From Ruminococcaceae bacterium UBA1772 (lineage in GTDB: Bacteria; Bacillota; Clostridia; Oscillospirales; Acutalibacteraceae): a DNA stretch of 12,464 nucleotides. The notes below the pieces were generated by a model. That model was not told the DNA's origin. It was given only the letters and a program-made list of their open reading frames with translations, and searched no databases. The stretch spans positions 1 to 12,464 of the forward strand of contig DCGS01000092.1 of assembly GCA_002314645.1 (NCBI GenBank). Direction: 5' to 3'. The position numbers and the translations under genes were made by a program. Every line of letters begins with the position of its first letter. The stretch's first letter is position 1. Positions 8,159-12,464 of the stretch are shown piece after piece.

Positions 8159-8824
8159 GTGGCTAGACTCAATGTAAACCCTACCCGCATGGAGCTCACC
8201 AACATTAAGGGAAAGCTTAAGACAGCTAAAAAAGGTCATAAGCTTCTTAAAGATAAGCGTGACGAATTAATGCGTCAGTTTATTGAACTTGTTCGTGAGA
8301 ACAAGGATCTTCGTCGCCAGGTTGAAGCTGGTATTGCTGAAGCAAATGCTCATATGGCAGTTGCTCGTTCAGTAATGTCTGACGAAGCTCTTAATGTTGC
8401 TCTTATGCTTCCAATGCAGGAGATGAGCCTTGAGGTTACCGAAAAGAACGTAATGTCAGTTATGATTCCTGTATTTGAAACAAAGTTCAAGACAGCAGAT
8501 GCTAACGACATTTACTCTTACGGTTATGCATTTACTTCAAGTGACTTGGATGATGCTGTTAAGGCATTATCTGATATCATGCCTCTTATGCTTAGACTCG
8601 CAGAGGTTGAAAAGTCTTGTCAGCTTATGGCTGCTGAGATTGAAAAGACCCGTCGTCGTGTTAACGCACTTGAGCACGTTATGATTCCTCAGTATGAGGA
8701 GACAATCAAGTATATCCGTATGAAACTCGATGAGAACGATCGTAGTACAACTACACGTCTCATGAAGGTTAAGGATATGATGCTTGAAGAGGCTCATCAT
8801 TATTCAGAGCGTGAAGTAGGTTAA
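8159..8824 (+). CDS. ntpD: V-type ATPase subunit D (central rotor shaft)
   Basis: 221 residues, typical for subunit D. The N-terminal MARLNVNPTRMELTNIKGKL and following LLKDKRDELMRQF are the signature of the long N-terminal helix. The C-terminal helix (about 155-215, with RRRVNALEHVMIPQYEETIK) pairs with it as the antiparallel coiled coil that turns inside the A3B3 head. The start is a GTG at 8159: AGGTGA at 8147-8152 is six bases upstream, the start lies 15 bases after the B stop, and the family N-terminus begins exactly there. It is the last gene of the operon, with a strong terminator 16 bases after the stop. Confidence 0.96.
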   Translation: MARLNVNPTRMELTNIKGKLKTAKKGHKLLKDKRDELMRQFIELVRENKDLRRQVEAGIAEANAHMAVARSVMSDEALNVALMLPMQEMSLEVTEKNVMSVMIPVFETKFKTADANDIYSYGYAFTSSDLDDAVKALSDIMPLMLRLAEVEKSCQLMAAEIEKTRRRVNALEHVMIPQYEETIKYIRMKLDENDRSTTTRLMKVKDMMLEEAHHYSEREVG

Positions 8825-8839
8825 CTTCATAATTAAAAA

Positions 8840-8872
8840 AACCCTCCAGTCAAACTGGAGGGTTGTTTTTTT
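8840..8872 (+). terminator. Intrinsic terminator of the V-ATPase operon
   Basis: An 11-bp perfect stem AACCCTCCAGT (8840-8850) with ACTGGAGGGTT (8854-8864) closes a 3-base loop and is followed by G and seven T residues. It lies 16 bases after the subunit D stop and separates the ATPase operon from the oxidoreductase gene. Upstream A residues would also give some activity on the opposite strand. Confidence 0.93.
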
Positions 8873-8887
8873 GCTTTTTTCTACCTT

Positions 8888-8926
8888 TAATATGTGGTAA
8901 AATATATTTGGTTTTTTTACATATTA
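8888..8926 (+). promoter_or_regulatory. Extended -10 promoter inside an 8-bp inverted repeat
   Basis: TGGTAAAAT at 8895-8903 is an extended -10 with no good -35 before it; the T-rich tail of the terminator occupies that position. The -10 lies between perfect inverted arms TAATATGT (8888-8895) and ACATATTA (8919-8926), 23 bases apart. The arms could be an operator for a dimeric repressor of the oxidoreductase gene or could fold in DNA or RNA. The start of transcription would fall near 8910. Confidence 0.45.
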
Positions 8927-8944
8927 ATAAAGAGGAGGATTATC

Positions 8945-10345
8945 ATGAGCAAAAAAATTATTGTTGCAGGTGCAGGACATGGTGGCCTTACAGCTGCCGC
9001 ACTTCTTGCAGAAAAAGGCTTTGACGTAACTGTTTACGAACGCGGACAAAAGGGTAAACTCGGTTACGACTGGACAGATATTTTCGACCCAAAGGCTTTA
9101 GATGTAGTTGGTTGTCCATGGCCATCAGAGGACAAGTATGAGTGGAAGGTTGATATGACCTTCTGGGGTCCAAATACAAAACCATCTTCAAAAATTAGAC
9201 AGAGAGTTCCAAATGATCCAAAGGAAATGGAAATTAAAATGGAGCGTTCTGACATTTACGAAATGCTCATAAACTTTGCTGAAAGCAAGGGTGCAAAAAT
9301 TGAGTACGGAGTAAATATTAAGGGTCCTGTAATGCTTAAGGACCGTGTAATTGGTATTAACACAGACAAGGGTGAAATCCTTGGTGACATGGTAATTGAC
9401 TGCTGCGGTTGTGAATCGCCTGTTAGAGTAGGTCTTCCTTCATACCTTGAAATTCAGAAGCATCCAAAATGGGGTGAAAAGTTCCACGTATACAGAGCTT
9501 TCTATGACCTTCCAGTTGATATTGACACAGTTGACGACCTCTACAAGGTAACACTTTTACCAGATGCAGAGGGTCCTGGTATTGCATGGATTGCATCTGA
9601 AAAGACAGAGACTGAATCGCACTCCGACCTTCTTATTGGTAGAATGGATAATTTCACAGAGGAGAATGCGCTTAAAACAGCTGAAAAGTACAGACTTACA
9701 AACCCACAGCTTGGAACTAAACAGACACGCGGCGGATATTTTACACTCATTCCTGTTCGTCAGCCACTTGCCATTATGGTTGCAGACGGCTACGCAGCCC
9801 TTGGCGATTCAGCTTTCATGACAGTTCCAATCATTGGTTCAGGTATTGGTAATGCCATTAAGAATTCAAAAATTCTTGCTGATGTAATTGCAAACGACAA
9901 GACAGAGACATACTCAGCTGAAGTTCTTTACAACTACCAGGTTGAGTACTTTGACAAGATGGGTAGAGACATTGCTCCACTTGCAATTATGAAGCTTCTT
10001 CTTACAAGAATTAACCAAGATGAACTTACATATGCAATTAACGAAGGCATTCTTACTCATTATGAAATGACCATTACAGCTAACCACACAAGCCTTTGGA
10101 AGTTCTTGAATTTTGATCCAAACCTTCCAAAACGTGGAATTAAGCTTGTTCAAAACCCTGGTCTTTTAAAGAAGGCTGCTCCTGTAGTACTTGACCTCAT
10201 TGAATACTACATAATTGCCTTCAATATGCCTAGAACATATGACCGTGTTAAACTCATTAACTGGGCAAGAAAGTACAACCATGTATTTGAAAAACGTCTT
10301 CCAAAGGATAAAGTTAAGGAAGATGAAGCTTCTTATAAAGAATAA
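8945..10345 (+). CDS. FAD-dependent oxidoreductase, substrate unknown
   Basis: Encodes 466 residues from the ATG at 8945, which has AGGAGGA at 8933-8939. An in-frame ATG at 8894 lies within the promoter region and is rejected. The N-terminus is a dinucleotide-binding fold: GAGHGG at 9-14 and E32 at the end of the second strand, expected to bind FAD. Further family marks are the arginine-led helix near residue 100 (MERSDIYEMLINFAE), D152 to R161 (DCCGCESPVR, in the place of the common DATG/SxVR motif) and GDSAFMTVPIIGSGIGNAI around D288, which binds the FAD diphosphate and ribityl chain. These place it in the group 2 flavoprotein class that includes FixC, geranylgeranyl reductases and aromatic hydroxylases. 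The last 120 residues are helical and not recognised. No signal peptide or clear membrane segment is seen. It stands alone between two terminators, so context does not reveal the substrate. Confidence 0.85.
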   Translation: MSKKIIVAGAGHGGLTAAALLAEKGFDVTVYERGQKGKLGYDWTDIFDPKALDVVGCPWPSEDKYEWKVDMTFWGPNTKPSSKIRQRVPNDPKEMEIKMERSDIYEMLINFAESKGAKIEYGVNIKGPVMLKDRVIGINTDKGEILGDMVIDCCGCESPVRVGLPSYLEIQKHPKWGEKFHVYRAFYDLPVDIDTVDDLYKVTLLPDAEGPGIAWIASEKTETESHSDLLIGRMDNFTEENALKTAEKYRLTNPQLGTKQTRGGYFTLIPVRQPLAIMVADGYAALGDSAFMTVPIIGSGIGNAIKNSKILADVIANDKTETYSAEVLYNYQVEYFDKMGRDIAPLAIMKLLLTRINQDELTYAINEGILTHYEMTITANHTSLWKFLNFDPNLPKRGIKLVQNPGLLKKAAPVVLDLIEYYIIAFNMPRTYDRVKLINWARKYNHVFEKRLPKDKVKEDEASYKE

Positions 10346-10361
10346 AGTAAATAACATAACA

Positions 10362-10396
10362 AAAGAGCTATGCCTGGCATGGCTCTTTATTCTTTA
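10362..10396 (+). terminator. Intrinsic terminator after the oxidoreductase gene
   Basis: AAAGAGCTATGC (10362-10373) pairs with GCATGGCTCTTT (10377-10388), 12 pairs including one G-U, around a 3-base loop. A T-rich but interrupted run follows (TTTATTCTTT). On the minus strand the stem is followed by CTTTTGTTAT, so it could also stop leftward transcripts. It begins 16 bases after the stop codon. Confidence 0.8.
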
Positions 10397-10450
10397 GCGG
10401 TTGAATTTTGGGAATGAGTGGTAACTAAGTTTAAAACAAAATGCACTTAT

Positions 10451-10480
10451 TTGCTTAGAATTAGATGTCGATGTTAAGAT
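10451..10480 (+). promoter_or_regulatory. Candidate promoter of the small peptide (toxin-like) mRNA
   Basis: TTGCTT (10451-10456), 18 bases, then TAAGAT (10475-10480) preceded by TGT, making an extended -10. The boxes are only moderately good. A start near 10487 and an end at the downstream terminator would give an RNA of about 200 bases, similar to the toxin RNA of the plasmid pAD1 par locus. Bases 10389-10450 to its left show no feature I can support, though TTGAAT at 10401 with TAACTA could be a weaker alternative promoter. Confidence 0.35.
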
Positions 10481-10533
10481 TGATTTGCTATCAAATTTAC
10501 CGATCTCCGTTGTAAAACGAGGGGAGGTGACAG

Positions 10534-10550
10534 CGTATGGAGACGCTCCT
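10534..10550 (+). repeat. Direct repeats a and b, copy at the toxin-like start codon
   Basis: CGTATGGA (10534-10541) contains the ATG and recurs exactly at 10701-10708. GACGCTCCT (10542-10550) recurs as GACACTCCT at 10716-10724. A transcript leaving the second site on the minus strand would thus be complementary to the initiation region of the peptide mRNA at 17 positions. The single difference would form a G-U pair in RNA and so does not break pairing. Confidence 0.7.
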
Positions 10551-10635
10551 AATTGCCATAATGGCAAATGTAGTATCAACTATCATTTGCAAATGGTTGT
10601 TTGGCAATGAGGATAGCAAGCAACCTAGGGTTTAA
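10537..10635 (+). CDS. 32-residue membrane peptide, candidate Fst-like type I toxin
   Basis: A 32-codon gene starts with ATG after an excellent GGGGAGGTGA (10521-10530), spaced six bases. The peptide begins MET, has a hydrophobic stretch at residues 4-18 that can span a membrane, then K19-W20-L21-F22 and a polar charged tail (NEDSKQPR). Size and layout, one membrane helix with a short charged C-terminus, match the Fst/Ldr class of type I toxins that damage the membrane. It lacks the proline typical of the Fst helix (N11 is near that place), so it would be a divergent member or a parallel family. Support comes mainly from context: a bidirectional terminator follows the stop by 24 bases, a minus-strand promoter converges on it, and short repeats link the two RNAs. 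It could instead be a harmless small membrane protein. Toxicity is inferred, not shown by sequence. Confidence 0.65.
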   Translation: METLLIAIMANVVSTIICKWLFGNEDSKQPRV

Positions 10636-10659
10636 GCCTTCCCTATAATTAGGAATAGA

Positions 10660-10690
10660 AAAACCCCAGGAACAGCACTCCTGGGGTTTT
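10660..10690. terminator. Bidirectional terminator shared by the peptide mRNA and the antisense RNA
   Basis: AAAACCCCAGGA (10660-10671) and TCCTGGGGTTTT (10679-10690) form a perfect 12-bp stem with a 7-base loop. On the plus strand the stem ends in TTTT followed by CGTTATT; on the minus strand it ends in TTTTTC. The GC core and T-runs on both sides make it a good terminator for either direction, with no other gene close on the right that would need it for leftward transcription. Confidence 0.88.
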
Positions 10691-10700
10691 CGTTATTAGT

Positions 10701-10724
10701 CGTATGGATTTTTACGACACTCCT
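10701..10724 (-). repeat. Direct repeats a and b, copy in the antisense RNA
   Basis: Plus-strand CGTATGGA (10701-10708) and GACACTCCT (10716-10724) repeat the sequence around the small peptide's start codon, in the same order but separated by seven bases instead of none. On the minus strand they become the loop and 5' end of the candidate antitoxin RNA. Confidence 0.65.
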
Positions 10725-10731
10725 TGTCATT

Positions 10732-10760
10732 ATATTAGCATATGAAAAATACATTTGCAA
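10732..10760 (-). promoter_or_regulatory. Candidate antitoxin promoter on the minus strand
   Basis: Read on the minus strand: TTGCAA (10755-10760), 17 bases, then TAATAT (10732-10737) preceded by TGC as an extended -10. A perfect TATAAT overlaps three bases further along (10729-10734), so the exact -10 is uncertain. Transcription would start near 10725-10722 and run left toward the bidirectional terminator. Confidence 0.5.
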
Positions 10761-10812
10761 TACCATTTTTTGGAATTAACTTTTGTTTTATATATTAATA
10801 TAGTATAATGTG

Positions 10813-10841
10813 TTGACAAACTATTGTGGGTAGTATATACT
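10813..10841 (+). promoter_or_regulatory. Promoter of the hisZ-hisG operon
   Basis: A perfect TTGACA (10813-10818) and TATACT (10836-10841) are separated by the ideal 17 bases. The start would lie near 10848, leaving a leader of about 45 bases before hisZ. The AT-rich sequence to the left (10761-10812) contains a palindrome TATATTAATATA and a stray TATAAT at 10804-10809 without a good -35. No T-box features (specifier hairpins, antiterminator sequence) fit in so short a leader. Confidence 0.85.
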
Positions 10842-10845
10842 TTAG

Positions 10846-10857
10846 CGTGTTAACACG
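10846..10857. promoter_or_regulatory. Palindromic candidate operator at the his transcription start
   Basis: CGTGTTAACACG is a perfect 12-bp palindrome that overlaps the predicted transcription start, where a bound dimer would block RNA polymerase. Its GTTAAC core resembles the centre of the Escherichia coli TrpR operator. Histidine genes of Firmicutes have been proposed to be controlled by a TrpR-family repressor (HisR/YerC), so such a regulator is a reasonable candidate. The link to that family is inference. Confidence 0.55.
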
Positions 10858-10892
10858 TTACTATGCTAATACAGTAAAGCGCGGAGGAAAAT

Positions 10893-12005
10893 ATGGACGA
10901 GAGAATACTTAAGAATGAGGAAAGAGCAGTGTTTGCTCTTCGTGACATTTATAGAAAGTTTGGATATCAGCCATACAAGATGGGAAAGTTTGAGGAGTAT
11001 GACTTTTATGTAAGGAACAAGGACTTCTTACTTTCAGATTCCATTATTACTTTCAATGACACAAACGGAAAGCTCATGGCTTTGAAGCCAGACGTTACAC
11101 TTTCAATAATTAAAAACTACTCTGCCGAGAAGGGCGGAGTTTCTCGCGTTTATTACAACGAAAACGTATACCGCGTATCTGATAGTACACATTCATATAA
11201 GGAGATTATGCAGACAGGTCTTGAGTGTTTTGGTGACATAGGCATTCAAAACTATGTTGAAGTGTTACACCTTGCTACAGACAGTCTTGCTTACATTTCA
11301 GATGACTTTATTCTTGAAGTATCTCATCTTGGAATTCTTTCAGGTCTTCTTAAAAATGCATCAGATGATTCAGACTTTATAGATGCAATTACAACATGTA
11401 TTGGTGAAAAGAATTCACATGAAATCCCACGCATTTGTAAAGAGTATGGTGTTTCATCAGAGGTTTCAGACAAGCTTCAAATGTTTGTTTCAATTTACGG
11501 TGAAAGAAACAAGGTGCTATCAGAACTTCGTCCACTTATTGAGGGCGAGGAAATGGAAGCAGCATATAAAGAACTTGAAATAATTTCTGCATCAATTGAA
11601 AACTCACCATTCAAAGATAAAATTATCTTTGACTTCTCAATTGTTGGAAATATGAAGTTCTATAATGGTGTTGTATTCCGTGGATTCATCTTTGGAATTC
11701 CAGACGTTGTTCTTTCAGGTGGTCAGTATGACAAGCTCATGAAGAGAAATGGTAAAACAGGTGGAGCAATTGGCTTTGCCGTATACCTTGATCTTCTTGA
11801 AAGAATGAACACTCAGGTTAAAGATGTAGACATAGATATAGTTCTTCTTTATGACGAGAATGAAATACCTGGACGCCTTATTGGAACAGTAATGAAGCTC
11901 TCAGCTGACGGATCTTCTGTTTCTCTTCAAAAGACAGTTCCAGAAACATTAAGATATAGAAAGCTCATGAAAATGACAGAAAAGGGGGCAGAGGAAATTG
12001 GCTAA
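10893..12005 (+). CDS. hisZ: ATP phosphoribosyltransferase regulatory subunit HisZ
   Basis: 370 residues related to the catalytic core of histidyl-tRNA synthetase. The class II signatures are ALKPDVTLSI (P66, D67) and YYNENVYRVSD followed by KEIMQTGLECFG. The late GGQYDKLMKRNGKTGGAIGFA (276-296) carries the histidine-site glycine-rich motif. HisZ does not charge tRNA; it forms a hetero-octamer with the short form of HisG and is needed for the first step of histidine synthesis, joining ATP with PRPP, and for feedback by histidine. The neighbour hisG, which overlaps or abuts its end, confirms HisZ over HisS. The full histidyl-tRNA synthetase anticodon domain is absent; only about 60 residues follow the last core motif. 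GGAGG at 10883-10887 supports the ATG. Confidence 0.95.
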   Translation: MDERILKNEERAVFALRDIYRKFGYQPYKMGKFEEYDFYVRNKDFLLSDSIITFNDTNGKLMALKPDVTLSIIKNYSAEKGGVSRVYYNENVYRVSDSTHSYKEIMQTGLECFGDIGIQNYVEVLHLATDSLAYISDDFILEVSHLGILSGLLKNASDDSDFIDAITTCIGEKNSHEIPRICKEYGVSSEVSDKLQMFVSIYGERNKVLSELRPLIEGEEMEAAYKELEIISASIENSPFKDKIIFDFSIVGNMKFYNGVVFRGFIFGIPDVVLSGGQYDKLMKRNGKTGGAIGFAVYLDLLERMNTQVKDVDIDIVLLYDENEIPGRLIGTVMKLSADGSSVSLQKTVPETLRYRKLMKMTEKGAEEIG

Positions 12006-12459
12006 AAAAATGATAAACGTAGCGCTTCCAAAGGGAAGACTTGGCGAAAAGGTCTACGACATGTTTGAGGCTGCTGGTTTCCCTTGTCCTTCAATCAAAG
12101 ACCCAGGAAGAAAGCTCATTTTTGAGAATGAAGAAGCTGGTGTTAGGTTCTTCTGGGTTAAGCCTTCTGACGTTGCAATATACGTTGAAAGAGGTGCCGC
12201 AGACATTGGCGTTGCAGGCAAGGATATCCTCCTTGAATACTCACCAGATGTCTATGAACTTCTTGATATGGATATGGGTAAATGTAGAATGTGTGTTGCC
12301 GCTCCAAATTCATTCGTAGATGACAGTGAAAAGACCTTGCGAGTTGCAACAAAATTTGTTAATATAGCACGTAACTATTATGATTCTATTAGTCGTGACA
12401 TAGACATTATTGAACTTCACGGCTCAATTGAAATTGCTCCAATTTCAATTGAGCCGTGA
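11998..12459 (+). CDS. hisG: ATP phosphoribosyltransferase HisG, short form, truncated by a terminal fold-back
   Basis: Catalyses the first step of histidine synthesis, condensing ATP and PRPP to phosphoribosyl-ATP, together with HisZ. Family marks are INVALPKGRL (6-15), GAADIGVAGKDILLE (66-80), RVATKFVNIARNYY (115-128) and ELHGSIEIAP (139-148). The frame gives 153 residues against about 205-215 for short-form HisG. The PRPP-binding segment that should follow ELHGSIEIAP is missing. From about residue 149 the codons lie in the second arm of a perfect inverted repeat, so the last five residues and the stop at 12457 are not authentic HisG. The start is either TTG at 11998, overlapping hisZ by eight bases with AAGGGG at 11982-11987, or ATG at 12010, which leaves a long gap from GAGG at 11991-11994. 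Confidence 0.88.
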   Translation: MAKKMINVALPKGRLGEKVYDMFEAAGFPCPSIKDPGRKLIFENEEAGVRFFWVKPSDVAIYVERGAADIGVAGKDILLEYSPDVYELLDMDMGKCRMCVAAPNSFVDDSEKTLRVATKFVNIARNYYDSISRDIDIIELHGSIEIAPISIEP

Positions 12460-12464
12460 AGTTC
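12412..12464. repeat. Perfect 25-bp inverted repeat (fold-back) at the window end
   Basis: Bases 12412-12436 are exactly the reverse complement of 12440-12464, with three bases (12437-12439) between. The second arm runs to the last base of the window and breaks hisG inside a conserved motif. There is no U-run. A perfect hairpin at a sequence end that interrupts a conserved gene is typical of a chimeric or self-primed read end rather than of a natural element. Confidence 0.95.

Larger units (their letters stand above)
10485..10644 (+). other. Highly structured mRNA leader, body and tail of the small peptide gene
   Basis: Several self-complementary elements lie on the predicted peptide mRNA. 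AGCGT (10532-10536) and ACGCT (10543-10547) put the AUG in a hexaloop. Bases 10547-10558 pair with 10602-10613 (11 of 12), enclosing a second stem, 10564-10574 with 10579-10590, with one bulge. The ribosome binding site AGGGGAGG (10520-10527) can pair with CCTTCCCT (10637-10644) just after the stop codon, with one G-U. TTGCTATC (10485-10492) is complementary to GATAGCAA (10612-10619). Not all can form together, so the RNA may switch between folds. Pairings are read directly; their use in the cell is inferred. Confidence 0.5.
10655..10725 (-). ncRNA. Candidate antitoxin RNA converging on the toxin-like gene
   Basis: A minus-strand transcript starting near 10725 from the promoter at 10732-10760 would be about 70 bases long. 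Its 5' end carries the complement of repeat b, then a hairpin GTCGTA / TACGAC (10699-10704 with 10713-10718) whose 8-base loop AAAATCCA contains the complement of repeat a. It ends in the shared terminator stem, followed on this strand by five T residues. In the pAD1 par system the antitoxin RNA II is of similar length, shares a bidirectional terminator with the toxin RNA, and pairs through two direct repeats. The match in layout is read from sequence; expression and function are inferred. Confidence 0.55.

Noticed and set aside
8894..8944. Upstream in-frame ATG that would add 17 residues to the oxidoreductase
   Set aside because: It lies on the -10 region, has no ribosome binding site, and the FAD-binding strand begins directly after the ATG at 8945, which has AGGAGGA.
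10394..10579. 61-codon minus-strand reading frame across the toxin-like region
   Set aside because: No ribosome binding site, no recognisable protein pattern, and it opposes the better supported small gene on the plus strand.
10644..10649. TATAAT on the plus strand just before the bidirectional terminator
   Set aside because: No -35 at the right distance, and any transcript would end within about 40 bases at the terminator.
10842..10892. T-box or histidine leader-peptide attenuator before hisZ
   Set aside because: The leader is only about 45 bases, has no T-box consensus and no run of histidine codons.
12412..12464. Interpreting the terminal inverted repeat as a natural terminator or transposon end
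   Set aside because: There is no U-run, the arms are perfect, it interrupts a conserved HisG motif and stops exactly at the window edge, all of which favour an artefact.
1..12464. CRISPR arrays, tRNA or rRNA genes, insertion sequences
   Set aside because: I saw no regular spaced repeats, cloverleaf-like sequences, rRNA segments or transposase motifs on either strand.

Overview
The window looks like a chromosomal segment of an anaerobic Firmicute, most likely a Clostridia-type gut bacterium. The evidence is a bacterial V/A-type ATPase operon in the order known from Enterococcus and clostridia, a short-form HisG paired with HisZ, strong AGGAGG ribosome binding sites, AT-rich intergenic DNA and intrinsic terminators with U-runs. 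The genus cannot be named from the sequence alone. All convincing protein genes are on the + strand.

Region 1 (1-8872) is one V/A-type ATPase operon: subunits G/H, I, K, E, C, F, A, B and D. It starts at an extended -10 promoter at the left edge and ends at a strong terminator after D. A and B form the catalytic hexamer, D and F the central shaft, C the adaptor to the ring, E and G/H the peripheral stalks, and I plus the K ring the membrane ion path. The K proteolipid keeps every residue equivalent to the sodium ligands of Enterococcus hirae NtpK, all shifted by one position, so a Na+-coupled enzyme is likely.

Region 2 (8873-10388) is a single gene for a FAD-dependent oxidoreductase of unrecognised substrate. 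It has its own promoter, flanked by an inverted repeat, and its own terminator.

Region 3 (10389-10760) lies in what looks like a 547-base gap between annotated-size genes. It holds a 32-codon membrane-peptide gene with a good ribosome binding site, a bidirectional terminator, and a converging minus-strand promoter. The two predicted RNAs share the terminator and are also complementary at two short direct repeats, one of which covers the peptide's start codon. This is the layout of the par/Fst class of type I toxin-antitoxin systems. I consider it the most interesting part of the window. Bases 10389-10450 show nothing I can assign.

Region 4 (10761-12464) is the start of a histidine operon: a near-consensus promoter, a 12-bp palindrome at the predicted transcription start, hisZ, then hisG. 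HisG is cut off: the last 53 bases are a perfect 25-bp fold-back with a 3-base centre that replaces the rest of the gene. It ends exactly at the window edge and is probably an assembly or amplification artefact.
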